Below are positions 46,446 to 58,338 of a stretch of DNA of 64,000 nucleotides, one piece after another. The notes beneath the pieces are model-generated. The model was not told the origin of the DNA. It did not search any database and was given only the letters and a program-made list of their open reading frames with translations. Numbering within the stretch: position 1 is the stretch's first letter; every line of letters begins with the position of its first letter. This DNA comes from Tetrapyrgos nigripes. Lineage: Eukaryota > Basidiomycota > Agaricomycetes > Agaricales > Campanellaceae. The stretch spans positions 62,001-126,000 of the forward strand of contig JAACJM010000234.1 of the NCBI GenBank assembly GCA_013368315.1, given 5' to 3'. The position numbers and the translations under genes were made by a program.

Positions 46446-47809
46446 TTGAAGAAGTCTCCTTCGCCGACGAGCAATACAGTAAATACCGGTGTCGGTGCAT
46501 CCGCTGCTTCAACGGTAGACGCTGCAACAACAAATACAGGTAGTAGCTTTACCGCTGCTCCTCCTCCTTCGGAAACGTCTGGTTCAGCAGCTATCCCCAA
46601 CAAATCATCTTCTACACCACGGGCCACACCAGGTCGTTCAGGTGCCCAATCATCACTAGAAATTTCGTCGTGAGTAAACGATCGAAATCTCTATGCCAAC
46701 TGCTTCTTTCCTATTTACACCGTGACCATCTTCAACAGGGCTACCAGTATTTCTCCAAACTCTCAGACAAAGTACGTTACAACGTTATTCATACGAAATA
46801 CAGTTTATGGTCCTGACATGGTGACAGTAACGTGGCCTCATCCTCCCCAAATTCAATTCCATCCTCCACAATGAGTACTACCCCAATAAACCCCACTCCA
46901 AGTACCACATCCATCGGAGTTGCCACTGGAGATTCTTCCTCACCTAGACTACAAATCATCCTGCCAGTGGTATTCAGTACTCTCCTCATATCCGTCATAT
47001 TCCTTTTCATCCTTTTCCGACGACGACATCTTTTAAGGAGGCAGAATCGTCACGGCCATCGAAATTCAACGACGACAAGAAGTCCGATCGTCGTGAATAG
47101 ACTCCAACATTCCACCGTCCAGCCATATGATTTAAAGACGGAATATCCTCTTTTCGAATCAACAGGCGGCTCGGACTCTCCTGGACCTGTACTTTTTCCA
47201 GGAGAATCTAGCCAGGATTCCCTTGCCACCGCACACGACAATCCAGTCAGTGATGGTACAGGAGGCAATCTATCTCGACTAGGAAGCCTGTTTACATGGC
47301 TACCTTGGTATGGTACACTGAACGACCACCAGGAGCGAACACAAGTGGAGCCGTATGATCTAAAGTCAGATCTCACTACTATATCAGCTTCCAACAACGA
47401 ACCCGATTCAGGAAGCTCTAACCCTAATTCCTTCGAGTCGGCTCCCAGCTTGAAGCGTCCTCTTAGTACGCATTCACATCCAAATTCATCCCAAATCCCG
47501 GGTACTATATCTATACCCGTACACCCCCGAAGCCAGAGCCGATCTTCATCAGAATCCTCGATCATTTCAGTTACTAGTAACACTCCGAGTCAAATGGGAA
47601 CACAAACGGGAACGACCCCCCGCCAAATTCGACTTCTAGAGGAAGCAGATGTGATGCGGAGTCAATTGGTAGCGTATCAGAGGGATGCTTTAGTTTCTGC
47701 TGAAGAGATGCGTCGTATGAGGGCTCATATCCAGATGTTGGAGATGCAGCTGAATTCGGATTGGGCTAGGGAGCTGACGGATGATCCGCCACCGACGTAT
47801 CAGGCTTGA
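46446..47809 (+). CDS. Single-pass membrane protein with Ser/Thr-rich ectodomain and PPTY tail
   Basis: Exons 46446-46669, 46739-46771 and 46828-47809; the true start is uncertain because no good ATG with a signal peptide was found upstream. The Ser/Thr/Pro-rich extracellular part (for example STMSTTPINPTPSTTS) leads to a hydrophobic segment IILPVVFSTLLISVIFLFIL and a basic stop-transfer RRRHLLRRQ. Then come a long polar cytoplasmic tail with two VQPYDLKTE / VEPYDLKSD repeats, a coiled coil near the end (RQIRLLEEADVMRSQLVAYQ) and a C-terminal DDPPPTYQA. The layout is that of Agaricomycete cell-surface sensor-like proteins. PPTY is a possible Nedd4/Rsp5 WW-domain site. The function is inferred from layout only. 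Confidence 0.7.
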
Positions 47810-48351
47810 TCGGGGTGCAGTGCGAGTCTGTAGCCTGAAAAGCTCTTTTGCAGAGTAGCTATACTACAGTTCACAATCGTTACACGTTTTGCACTTACAC
47901 ACTCCTTCATATCGTCATTCTTTTGTTCTCTTGCCGTAACCTACGTGGATGCGTGTTTTTTTACTTCTTGGCTAGGAGAAAACATGCCTTCTCACCAAAG
48001 AGGGGCGATAAGAGATCAAATAAAGCTACAGATCTAGATCATTATTAAAAGAGATGACAGGGATAACAGAGTACTATATAGTATCATAGTACATAGAAGA
48101 GTCAAACTTGTAGAGCAGCAACTAGTCAAACAACGAGCGAAAGAGCCCAGTATGCAGCAATCGAAAGATATATTGTACAGTACATAGATACCCCCCTCCC
48201 CAACAAACCTCATTATGAGCGAAATCCAATGCAAGTTGATGATGAAAACGTCCACTAGCCTCCTACTGGCAACATGATTTCCACCTCTTGACTTCCAGCC
48301 GACGGATGCCCTTCAAAGAGACTAGGCCTTTCCAGCCGTCACCGAAGGACA
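47810..48351. other. Convergent intergenic region
   Basis: Lies between the 3' ends of the membrane-protein gene (+) and the large nuclear-protein-like gene (-). No further gene seen; both 3' untranslated regions are expected here. Confidence 0.4.
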
Positions 48352-51300
48352 TCATAAGAGATAAGCAGAAACGACATCAGGGTATAAACCAGCAGTAAGG
48401 TCCCCATATCCTTCATAATCATCACTCCAGTCCTCAACTTCCATCATCTGGCGGAAGCTACGACCACATGTAGCAAAGGGATCCCTATCTCTCCGGTCGC
48501 TTCCCTTTCCCTTTCCGGCCTTGGATCTTGGTATCTCCAGTCCCTTAGCCATTGCAGAATTGGAAGTAGATTCCGGACCAACACTGGCGTCGCACTTAGA
48601 ATTGGACTTGGTATGACTCTGGGTAGGCGAAAGAGGAGTTCTGATACGTTTAGGTTTGACCAAACCTTTGGAACGTTTGGGAGGAGAGCGACGTAGGGAG
48701 ACCGGAGGGGCAGAAAGAGGTTCGCCAGCGGCAGTAGACGCGGGAGTGGTCATGGTGGTGATTTTGCAGTTGGTGAGTGAAGGGCGAGGACGATCATCAT
48801 CCTGTCCATGACGAGGTTGTACATGCAGACGTTGAGGAGCCCGAGGCGGTCTTGGAGGAGGGTCTATACGCAGAAGTATTCATGAGTACCTTGTTGTCGT
48901 GATATGGTGCAAAACAATGTAGAGGGAAAACATTATCGGGAGCAGAAAGAATGAATGTATCGCACAACCCTTCCAACTCAAATACATCCATCAACCCAAC
49001 GCAAAAACCTCACGACAACCGAAATCCAACCCAAGAAGACAAATACATCCACCAACGGGTGTGGCAGAACTCGAAGGGGAATATGAATAGGTGAGAATAA
49101 CGAGCACACACCTTGAGCGGCGGCCTTCTTAACCTTCTCAACCTCTTCTTGGGGGTCCAGTTTCAGGGCAGTGTCGGATTGGGATTCAGACACCCTTCTC
49201 GTAGAGACCGCGAATGCATTGGGACGACATTGAAATGTACTCGCACGGATGGTCCCAGTCGTGCCGGGACCAGGCTGAGACACACTGGAGTCGGAGTCGG
49301 AGTCGTCGAGAAAAGACTTGCAGGGTATCGTTATGGCATCGGCATCGGCGAGACCATCTCCTTCTTCTCCTCCTACCCACCCATCAGCCACGGAATCCGA
49401 AATGTCTCGGGTCCGGGACAACGACCTCGACCTCGACCTGACAAACTCTCCGCAAACTCCTCCATCCATGATAGATTGGGAACGAGTCCTTCGAGGCCTG
49501 CCTCTACAAATGCTCTCAGCTTCAGGCTTGGTCTCAGCCGGAGTCGTGATCCGAGGAACAGAGGTAGCTGCGTCAGTCTTAATAGAAGCCTTGGCCTCAG
49601 AAGCGACCTCAGCCAACGCTGAAGCCGACTTAGAATTAGGATGGGGACTGGAAGAGAACGAAGACGAAGAGTGGGAGACCGAGGCTGAGTCTAAGCCCGC
49701 GTCTGCATTGCAACCAGGAAAAAAGAAGTCATTGACATCTGCAGGACCCATAGGGCGGGTTCTCCTCGTAGTCCTAGTCCTAGCAGTAGCACTAGCGTCG
49801 GCAGTAGTGATAGGAGTAGTGATGAAAGTGTCGTTTTTGGCGTTGGTAGAGGCGGTGACGGGAGCGGTAGCGCACTCTGAAGACTTGTCGCGGTAACGAG
49901 AACGAGGAGGGCGGGTAAGCATAGCTAGGGCCTCAACAGTGAATGGTGAGACGGATGCGCGAATGGTTTGGTTCTTGTCTTCTTCGCCTCTATATTCTCC
50001 ATCTCCATCTTCTCCTTCAATATCTTCATCTACAATTAAGAACCGAGTTCCCTCATCTTCATTCTTTTGCTTTGGCCTTTTGAAGCGAAGAGGCGACTCA
50101 TTCACATCAACGTTCTCTTTGTCTTCGGACACGGTGCCGACGCCGGTGCCACTGGAACCTCTTCGTCTTTTAGCAGCAGCAGCAGTATCATTAGCTCGTT
50201 TAAGAGCAGAACCCGTCCAGACGAGGCCATCGAGATCGAAGAACTCGAATTTGACGGTAGAGAAGGATGAGACGAGATTTCGGTATTGGGCCTGTAAGAA
50301 AGCGTAGAGAAATGGTCAGCAATCGTAACAGAGAAAAGAAAAAAAGAGGGTTGGGAGGGCAAGGGACAATGGGGAACGTATATGCGTGTGCGCATGCATA
50401 GGCGAGTCAGGACTCAGACCCAAGAAATGAAAAGCAAACCATGGTCAAAACATGAAAAAAAAGGGATGGGGATTGAGCAATCGAGCAGAGCATGTCTGAC
50501 GTCGAAAGCAGACAAAGAACAAACACACACCTCAGACATCCCAAACGCATCGTTGTCGTCCTTCTCCTGCTCTTGTTGAAGGCGTAAGAGTCTTGCTGCG
50601 GCTATGGATGCACGAGAAACGGTTTGAGGCTTGGGGTAGGAAGCACCTCGGCGAACAGGGATTCCGAGAGGGCAGCACTGATATCCTCAGCGTCACCATC
50701 CACGGTTTTGATTTTGGTGAGCGTTTCGTTTTGAGATTTAGTTGGGGGCGGGCTGGGTCTGGGTTTGGTACGTTTGTGAGCGGGTGTGGATGTGAGTGTC
50801 GGTACCAAACCTGCCGAAGGCGTAGACTTGTCTCCTGGTGACTCTCCTACCACTGCTTTCCCGCATGTAGTGCGACCGGATCTGGGTTGTGAGAAGTACT
50901 CGTCGATGTTGGCGTTGGATTTAACGCGCTTGAGACTTGGGCAATGGGTGTCTGTAGACGACACGTTGGTAGAGGCGGTGCGAAGAGGAGGCAGGAGAAG
51001 AGGAGGGATGTCAGGCAGGGATTGTTGTGTCAATGGTTGTAACATATTGAGATAATGGAGTAACTTTTGGATATAGTCGACGGATGGGGGCTGTAGTGAA
51101 TAGCAAGCAGCGTCAATGAAGATGAAAATAAAGAGAGAAGAGGGACGGACAGTGAGAATATAAAGGTTGCAGATGTTGCGGTCCAAACAGAGGCCTTTGT
51201 TTGTCCCGGTCCGTCCGTTTCTGGTGAGGACAATGGTCAGCCAAAATGAAAATCACGTAAAGGCTAGAAAAGTAGAACAATGACGGACAATGCGTCCAGA

Positions 51301-51361
51301 GAAGGAAATGCACAAAATTTGCTAGCACATACCTTATACCTGATGGAGAAGCCAGAGACAT
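48352..51361 (-). CDS. Large low-complexity, probably nuclear hypothetical protein
   Basis: Spliced reading from about 51361 (MSLASPSG; alternatively from MLQPLTQQ at 51046) to TGA at 48352. In order: PPSVDYIQKLLHYLN, a Pro-rich region, NANIDEYFSQ, AARLLRLQQEQEKDDND, AQYRNLVSSFSTVKFEFFDL with DGLVWTGSALKRA, then a long acidic and Ser/Arg-rich part with repeated Arg-Ser motifs (RSRSRSLSRT). After a 103-nt intron (49111-49009) comes GLCDTFILSAPDNVFPLHCF, then a basic Pro-rich segment and the acidic C-terminus VEDWSDDYEGYGDL. No known domain recognised. Charge and RS-like composition suggest a nuclear protein; NANIDEYF is faintly PIP-box-like. No premature stops. Confidence 0.6.
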
Positions 51362-53576
51362 GCGCACACGCAAAAACCCTCACTGAACAGAATAGCGCAG
51401 TCGCTGTTAAGATGATATGTGAATCGTTTTGAAAACTGCAGGCACGATTTGCTCACCACATCACTTCACATCACTAGGTCCAATATCTGGGGTACAGCGT
51501 ATTTCTCTACGATGAGGCAAGCACGGTAGTTCCTGGCCAAACACAGTATGGTCTCGCGTCGATACTTTTCCACAGTGCTGCCAAATCCTCAAATAATCAG
51601 AAAGACGGGTACTCCGAACGAAGAACGACTCACAATGTGAAAGACGGATTCTAAGCTGACCACTTGCCAGTGAAGACCTGCCGTAAAAAGCTCCTCCTTG
51701 GGTTCTCCAACGCTATCCAGGCTATCTGCTCATGGCACTTGACACCCGGGACGACTGTCCCAGATATGCTCATCTTCGCGACGTTGCAATACAGAGAATC
51801 AAAAGGGACGCGAAAAGGGCCACTTTGAGCGCTAAAAAATGTTTTTTTAATGAGCCTGGAAGAGCGCTTTGCCGAGCAAAGATCTGGTACACTCACCCAA
51901 GGCGCGTCTCACATCTCAAGCATGCAACCCAAAAGGCCTTTATTACTACCCCGATACTGTCCAGCAATCCAAGCAGCCCTCTAGCATATGATCGTGTGTA
52001 CTGCCAGGAATCGAGAAAGGACTTGGGGAGGTGACGTTGGTACAACGGTTAGTTATCGACACCGTGGTCTATACGATAAGGTCCGTGTTTTGAGAGGGGC
52101 TTGAGCTGGTGAACTAGAACTTTTTGCCGTCTCCCAGCGTGTCGTGCACATTCATTGGAAGGTGGAGGTCGAGATTGCGGTTCGCGATGAACCGGAAACC
52201 CGATTCGCGGACTCTACACGTGATGCGAGTGATCCTCAGCCGCTGCTCCCGACTTGCTTCCGACGTTCCCGATATACTGTATAGATTGTTTTAGAAAGTG
52301 AAGTGAAAGTTGCTTCTTGATTGTTTCTCGATCAACTTAAACCCTCAGTGATTGAAGTCGATGCCAATGTGCTACCTGGTAAATGTCAAATGAGTAAGTA
52401 GGCTTGTTTCTCAGTCAATTCTCAGTGATAATTATTGGCTGATCTTGTACTAAGAAAATACGTTGTTGTGCTCACTGCCGCGTATACCGAGATCTGAGGA
52501 CCCGAAATAGAGCAGAAATTTCGCAAGGAACGCCTACATCTAGCTAGAAGTTGTCCTTCAAGCGAAAAGCTGGCACGTATGCGCCAAAAAATGGGACAAA
52601 CCAACTCGGCTACTTGTAGAGCGGCTAGCCCTTGTACTACTCAAAGAGGCCCTATGGCCAATATAACACTTCAACCTGTTAGGATTGATAGAGCTTGAGT
52701 AGATACAAAGACAAGTAAAGAACTCGGCTATGCAGTAGTTCCTAAATATGTACTCAAGGGGGCCGCAAAAATTAGCCGAGTGATATAGGGCTGGTCCGTG
52801 GTTTGGACCAAAATCCCCTTAAAAATTTTTTTATATGGGAAAATTTTTAGCGTTTTGGTGTCATTTTTGGTACATTTTAAGGTAGTTTTAGGACAAGTAA
52901 TACACCTGAGAGCGGGACTCGGTTAATCTACATACTTGCTGCCACGTCAAACAGTCCCGAAAACATGTCGAAGCTTCCACCGGTGAATACATATGCTATC
53001 TATTGTATACATTCTAATGCCATACCTAATGCCATACCTTCCAGGAGCTCGAGAGCATACAGGTCATCAATGGAAGTGTCACCTGTCCGGACTGTGCAAA
53101 AGAAATACAAGTTGGGACGGCTGGTATACAAAATTTTTTCAACCGACACTGGCGAAGTGCTACATGTCAGAAGGATGGGAAAAGGAGGATTGAGACTGAG
53201 AAGACGAAGAAACTTTTGCACTTACAGTAGTTCTACTACGATACTGACACATTGATATGACCTAGTACCATATGGATTGTGTAGGCCTTGGATATCCCTC
53301 TAACAGATGGGAATGCGAGGCTTGTACAAGCGAGAAACGCGCTCGACGGTAGTGGGAGGGTCGAAGCGATCGTCATAACTGGATGACGGGGCTAAGGATT
53401 ACAAATTATTACAAATAATTCCCTTATATAGAAATATTCACACGAGGTGGTTGGTTGGTCCAGGCGTCCGAGGCCTTAAAAATTTTTCCGGCCCTATATC
53501 CTTAATTTTTTTTTTTGCCTCCCCCTTGTATGTACTTGATTATGTGATAGAAAGGTATACTGTCTACACTCTCCCC
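51362..53576. other. No gene recognised
   Basis: The open frames at 51732-52034 and 52965-53255 have no family motifs. A/T-core repeat sequence occurs near 52790-52860 and 53449-53527 (compare 38711-39231). The first few hundred bases include the promoter of the large minus-strand gene. Confidence 0.4.
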
Positions 53577-54369
53577 GTTAAGATTAAGGCTGCAACCTGT
53601 TAAATACTGTTATGCCTCAGAGTGTAATTAACAGGTAACAGGTTTTAATATGTTATAACCAGTTATAACTAGGTACTAACTAGTTCCCTATGGGCACTTT
53701 TTTTTGACTCAAATTTCCATCTGCTGATAATCTTCAGAGCCCATTTTGAACTGAATCTGTTTTTATACTTTACAATAGTCATGTTTCTGACTTAACCACT
53801 AATCTACAGTGTACACACAGAGTTTTCCTTTCACATACCATCTCCCCTCTCCCTCATTTCAGATAGTATTTATGTAGGCTCCTTCTGTCCGGAAAATCCA
53901 TCTTTTTCAGGAGTGTCACTGTTACCACCCCATGCTTGCCTGTCAATATGTCCTCAGTGCAATCCATGACTACATTACCATGCAAAAAGCAAGATTCTTT
54001 ATTTACATCCTTAGCATGGTCAGACCTAGCTTAGGACACCCTCACTGCAATAAGTTGGCAGAAGGTGAAGGATTGGTGAAGGAAGAGTCTTTGTAAGCTT
54101 TCCAAGACCAGCTCTTGATGGTGGAATACTCTTGCAGGTTAGTAATTGGTACTCTGACGGGTGAGGTTGTCTTTATTCAGATACTGAAGAGGTATGAATA
54201 TGTCTTATTTTCAGCTCCCTGGGCCACCAATCGAGACCAAGCAGTTATAACAGGTTATAACAGTTAAAACCTGTTACTGGACTCAGGCATAACATGTTAA
54301 GTAATTAACATGTTATTAACTTGTTTATAACAGTAATTAATAGTATTTGGTTGCAGCCTTAGTTAAGAT
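53577..54369. mobile_element. hAT-like non-autonomous element with 8-bp target duplication
   Basis: The element 53585-54361 (777 bp) begins TAAGGCTGCAACC and ends with its exact complement GGTTGCAGCCTTA. It is flanked by the 8-bp direct repeat GTTAAGAT at 53577-53584 and 54362-54369. The subterminal regions are rich in GTTATAAC and AACAGGT motifs in inverted orientation. The middle has no transposase. An 8-bp duplication with GGCTGC-type ends is characteristic of hAT elements. Confidence 0.9.
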
Positions 54370-55911
54370 CGAGTGGCGAGTCAATTTATACAAGAATTAT
54401 CATGCACTGGTGTGGGTATTGTGGTGGTGGAACAGCAGGGATGATTCGTAGGTACTATGCATATACATCCGTAGATAGGTAGTCCAAGTGGTAAGTGGCG
54501 CAAGTATTGTATTGTCCAACTTAGTCCAAGAAAAGGCCGGTGGTCCTAATGCAAGTGTGGGTAGCAGATCAGTTATTTGTTGCAGTATATGTCGAAATCA
54601 TCAAGCAAACACGCAATATTTGTGGGGCCACCTCAGTAGACCTGGCTACTGAGAGTCCATTACTTGGGTTCGGCTCCGTCAGTGTGGATGTTCGTGATAG
54701 TGGTATATGGTGATTCTCCTGGTTGACGGTGTTGGACACGTCAACCATCAGGACATCGTCGTCTCCAGGTATAGCCAGCTCAGTTTGGTTACTCATCACA
54801 GTTGCATTAACTGGGGCCCACTCCAGAGGGCCTGGCCCTGGCTGTCCAAGAGACCTTTGTTGAGAAGCACCTGTTCTGCATGATTCCCTCTTGTGTTGGC
54901 CAAGTTCAGCGAGTCTGTGAAGGCAGTGCTCGTAGATGTCTGCTATGTTCCAGTCTGATGGCAGGGTCCAGACTTCAGGTGGGTACGTTGGGATGCCGAA
55001 CTTGTTGGCTTGTTGTGCAGCTAAATTGGTGATAGTGTTCCAATGTTCTAGCCTTTTCTGGTTCTGGGAATATAACCTTGGCATTGAGAAAGCCATTGTT
55101 GTGCCCATTTGTAGCATTGGTTCGTGAGACTAACTGTTAGTCTGGCACCAGCAACATGGCATATGAATTCCTTCATGGTGATGTTTGGGTTGAGTGCAGG
55201 GATGGCTACTAGGGTGGAGCCTTCTGCTGGTGGGGGTATTTTCCATTGGTCTAGAAGGTGTTCGTAAAGGTATGGTTGGCCGATGAGCTCCAAATAGTAA
55301 TTGTCGAAGCGCTGCTTTCCTGTGACGTCGTTTTGGAGTTGTCCAAGGATTTGGGTGCTGTTGAGTCTGTGGATGGTTTGGAGGTTGATCACCAGGTCCA
55401 GTGTCACTTGCCACTCCTGGTGTGGTCCATGAATTGCCCTATCCAGCTATCCATTCTGCTTGCCTGTGTACTGGCATGGTTGGTTCTGCCTGTGGTACCT
55501 TCACTACTTTCCAGGGCTTCACCTCTTTATCCAATTTGTACACCACTTCCAACTTTCGTGGGTTTTTGAGCCAGGTAGGGATCGTGATCTTCTTGTGGAT
55601 GTGATGAGCAAAGGACCACCATGATGGTTGGTAGCTGGATTCTCCCCACTTGAGCTATGATTGATGGTGTGGAACACACCTACTACATTGCAGATGCAGT
55701 GAACAGTGGAGAAGTTATTGGTTTGATTGGCTTCAGCTAGCCACTGTTCCGTTTGGGCTAGGCTTTCTTGGCATTACAACTGGATTTTCGGAATGTGAGT
55801 TGGTCAGTTGTAAGGGTGTCGATGCTGGGTGTATTGAGGGCTGGGAATGGTTTTGGTACTGTTTGCAGGACCTTGCATGCTGGTGCTTTGTCATCCTCAT
55901 CTTCATAGCAA

Positions 55912-57389
55912 CAGTCACTGTGAAAAATCATGTCCCTACCAAATTTGGAAGGTGGCAGTGCGACGTGTCATCCCAAAGTTCTCCTCATCGTACCAAAAGC
56001 CGGAACGCAAGCAGAGCATGTTATAGACAAGATTATCTCTTCAAAATTTGTATGTAGCTAGGATACATTATATACAATATTAGTGTGCAAAAAAACCAGA
56101 GGCAAACAGTACAAATGCTAGCAAGAAAGAGAGATCCTTCAATATTTGATAGAGAAGCCATTATCTCTCTCTGAGTTGCACAAGACGATGAGGAAAAGAC
56201 TTGTAGACATGGATGACATATGGCTGAAAGTCCTGAGAATACCAAACATCCCAAATTTTGGCCCACAGCTGATCAGAAGTCTCTGGACAAGGTATTGTTT
56301 TCCAGACTCGGTCATCTAACTCCTTCCACAGATTTTCAATAGGTGAGAGGTCAGGAGATTGTGCTGGCCAAGGAAGGGTACAGATATGATGGTCCTGAAG
56401 CCATTTCTTCGCTTTTTTGGACGTGTGTTTTTGGATCATTGTCTTGTTGGAGGATGAAGTTGCCTGTGGAGAGACTGTAATGTTGAGCGGTCTTGAGCAG
56501 ACCTTGTTCGTAAATCTGACACAACTGCTCTGCATTGAGATTCCCCTCAACCCTCACAAGCTCCCCAACACCCACTGCGTGATGCATCCCCAAACATTTA
56601 GCTTTCCTTTGTCCTTCCCCTTCCAGCAGAATGCTTTGTTGTGCCTTGCACATTTCGTGGTGTGAACCAATCCTGACCCTTGCGACGACAACAATAGCGC
56701 TTCCCATTGGAGCCATGGATAATGAATTTGGATTCATCAGTGAAAAAGACATGCGCCTTGAGGAATTTCTTCAGGTCCTCCCATTCCTGGTTCTGGACTG
56801 TGAATGAAAGACACACGTTGATGTGTCGTTGTTCGAGTTTGGGCTTTTTTGGAACAACAAAACCAATGAGACCAGCCTTGTTAAGGCTGTCCTGAATGGT
56901 CCGTAAGGGGATGTGGGGTAGAATCGTCACTGAAGGTCAGAAGCGTCCTGGGCCCTTTCATTCTCAAACAACCTCTCTGACCTGTCAATGTCTTCCTTCG
57001 ACATGACCTTTGGTCTCCCTGGTTTGACCTTCTCTGACTCCAAATAACAGTTTCCATTGTTTCCCTTCACTGCTTGATAATTCCTCTGCAACGTCTTCTC
57101 GCTTATCCCCATCCCAATAAACTCCTGCTCCTCCAAAATCTTGTGGAACGGCAACTGCAGTCTTTCATGGTAAAGTACCAGTGCTTTTCACTTGGTGGGT
57201 GTGCATTTGTTGTAGTTTCTGGTGGTTTCTAGTGCCATGGCTTGTTTAGAGAGAATAGAAATGGAATTGAAAGGTATATACAGTCTCTAACATAGACAAT
57301 GTGTATTTACGAGGAGGAGAAGAAGGGTGACGATGCGTTGCACTGCCACCTTCCAAATTTGGTAGGGACATGATTTTTTGCAGCCACTG
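55912..57389 (-). mobile_element. Tc1/mariner-like transposon with decayed transposase
   Basis: 1478 bp with inverted ends: left CAGTCACTGTGAAAAATCAT, right complement CAGTGGCTGCAAAAAATCAT. Similarity of the ends continues for about 50 bp (GTCCCTACCAAATTTGG). It encodes a Tc1-like transposase on the minus strand. Flanking dinucleotides are AA on both sides instead of the usual TA. It interrupts a longer minus-strand reading frame. Confidence 0.85.
56161..57238 (-). pseudogene. Tc1-like DDE transposase
   Basis: Start MALETTRNYNKCTPTK at 57238; TGA at 57188-57190. An N-terminal helix-turn-helix region follows (HKILEEQEFIGMGISEKTLQ, GRPKVMSKED). Catalytic residues are Asp in FFTDESKFIIHG (near 56735), Asp in QQDNDPK (near 56440) and Glu in [10 protein letters not shown] (near 56345), a DD34E-type layout. 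Frameshifts occur near 56932, 56650 and 56430. The enzyme would cut and paste the element at TA sites; this copy cannot. Confidence 0.85.
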
Positions 57390-58338
57390 AACTTGGGGCA
57401 TCATCCTCTTGTCCTGGTTCCAGTGTCTGTTGGAGGAGCCTAGTCATGGTGGGACTATTCTCATCTTGTGAGGCCCAGTTTTGAGGAGGTGATGGTTGGC
57501 ATGTACTGTCTTTGGTCCTATCTGCTGGAGGTGTGGAATGATGGGGTGTGATTCTCTTTCCACTGGGGTATACTGCATGTGGTGCTCTGGGTGGTGAATT
57601 GCGACAAGTTGGCAAATAGTGACAAGGAGGTGAATAGTGATGAGATGGTGAGTATTGGCAGGGTGGTGGTTCTCGTTGTTGATTGGATCCAGTTGTTCTG
57701 CAAGGTGGAGATCTAGATCTACGACATGGTTGTGGCTGTGAACATTGTGATGATGGCAATGGTTGACGTGATAGATATGGGCTACGGCTGTGATCTTCCT
57801 TGCCCCTCCTGTTCTCAGATTTGAGGCTATTCAGCAATCGATCACGCACTTCTACATGTTTCTGTAGTTGTTCTTTCTCTACTTTCAACTCTTTCACTTC
57901 TTGCCTCAATCGTTCATTTTCCTGTGTGAGGTATGTGTCTGTTCCTGTGTTCAATGATAGGGATCCTTGTGTGAATACTTCCTGAGTGAGTCACATCCTC
58001 GTGTTTCATCTTGGAGGCAGTGGTCAACATAGCTGGTGCACTCTTCACAACCCTTGGGGTGGCATAGAATGCTGAGGCTTCAGGCAAATTCCCATCATGG
58101 CTTCGTGGCGGGTTTTGACAGTTCCTGCATCTCAGAGTTCTTGTGGTTTTGATAGTCGCCTGACCATTCCGATGTGGGATTCAGACTGTTTGTGATAGTG
58201 AGAGGTAGTTGGGGAGTGATGGTATGACATTCGTCGTCTATTATCATTGTCCATGTTGGACAATGGTGATAGTGTATGTCTAAGTTGGTATGCTTATGTA
58301 CACACAAGTTACAGGGTCACATGCTGTGATCAATTGAT

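Larger units (their letters stand above)
54569..58140 (-). pseudogene. Accessory reading frame downstream of Ty3 pol, broken by a Tc1-like element
   Basis: Begins near 58140 with a Cys-rich reading (PKGCEECTSYVDHCLQDETR then GCDSLRKYSH, near 58045-57985). A coiled coil follows (TQENERLRQEVKELKVEKEQ) and a Ser/Pro/His-rich part to about 57390. After the Tc1-like insertion, fragments continue in several frames: LVINLQTIHRLNSTQI, NYYLELIGQPYLYEHLLDQW, PSDWNIADIYEHCLHRLAEL and the end at 54569. Frames are broken several times. The protein is not recognised. Its position after the chromodomain integrase and on the same strand suggests either an extra ORF of the Ty3 element or an unrelated gene next to it. 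Confidence 0.4.

Noticed and set aside
49113..49896. Plus-strand open frames of 169 and 192 residues
   Set aside because: Antisense to the large minus-strand gene; their Ser/Arg-rich look mirrors the RS-rich coding strand.
51732..52034. 100-residue open frame
   Set aside because: No domain, no splice context, and no similarity to any family I know.
52028..52098. tRNA-like stretch (GGTACAACGGTTAG)
   Set aside because: Only the D-arm-like part fits; no proper TTCRA loop or acceptor stem could be formed.
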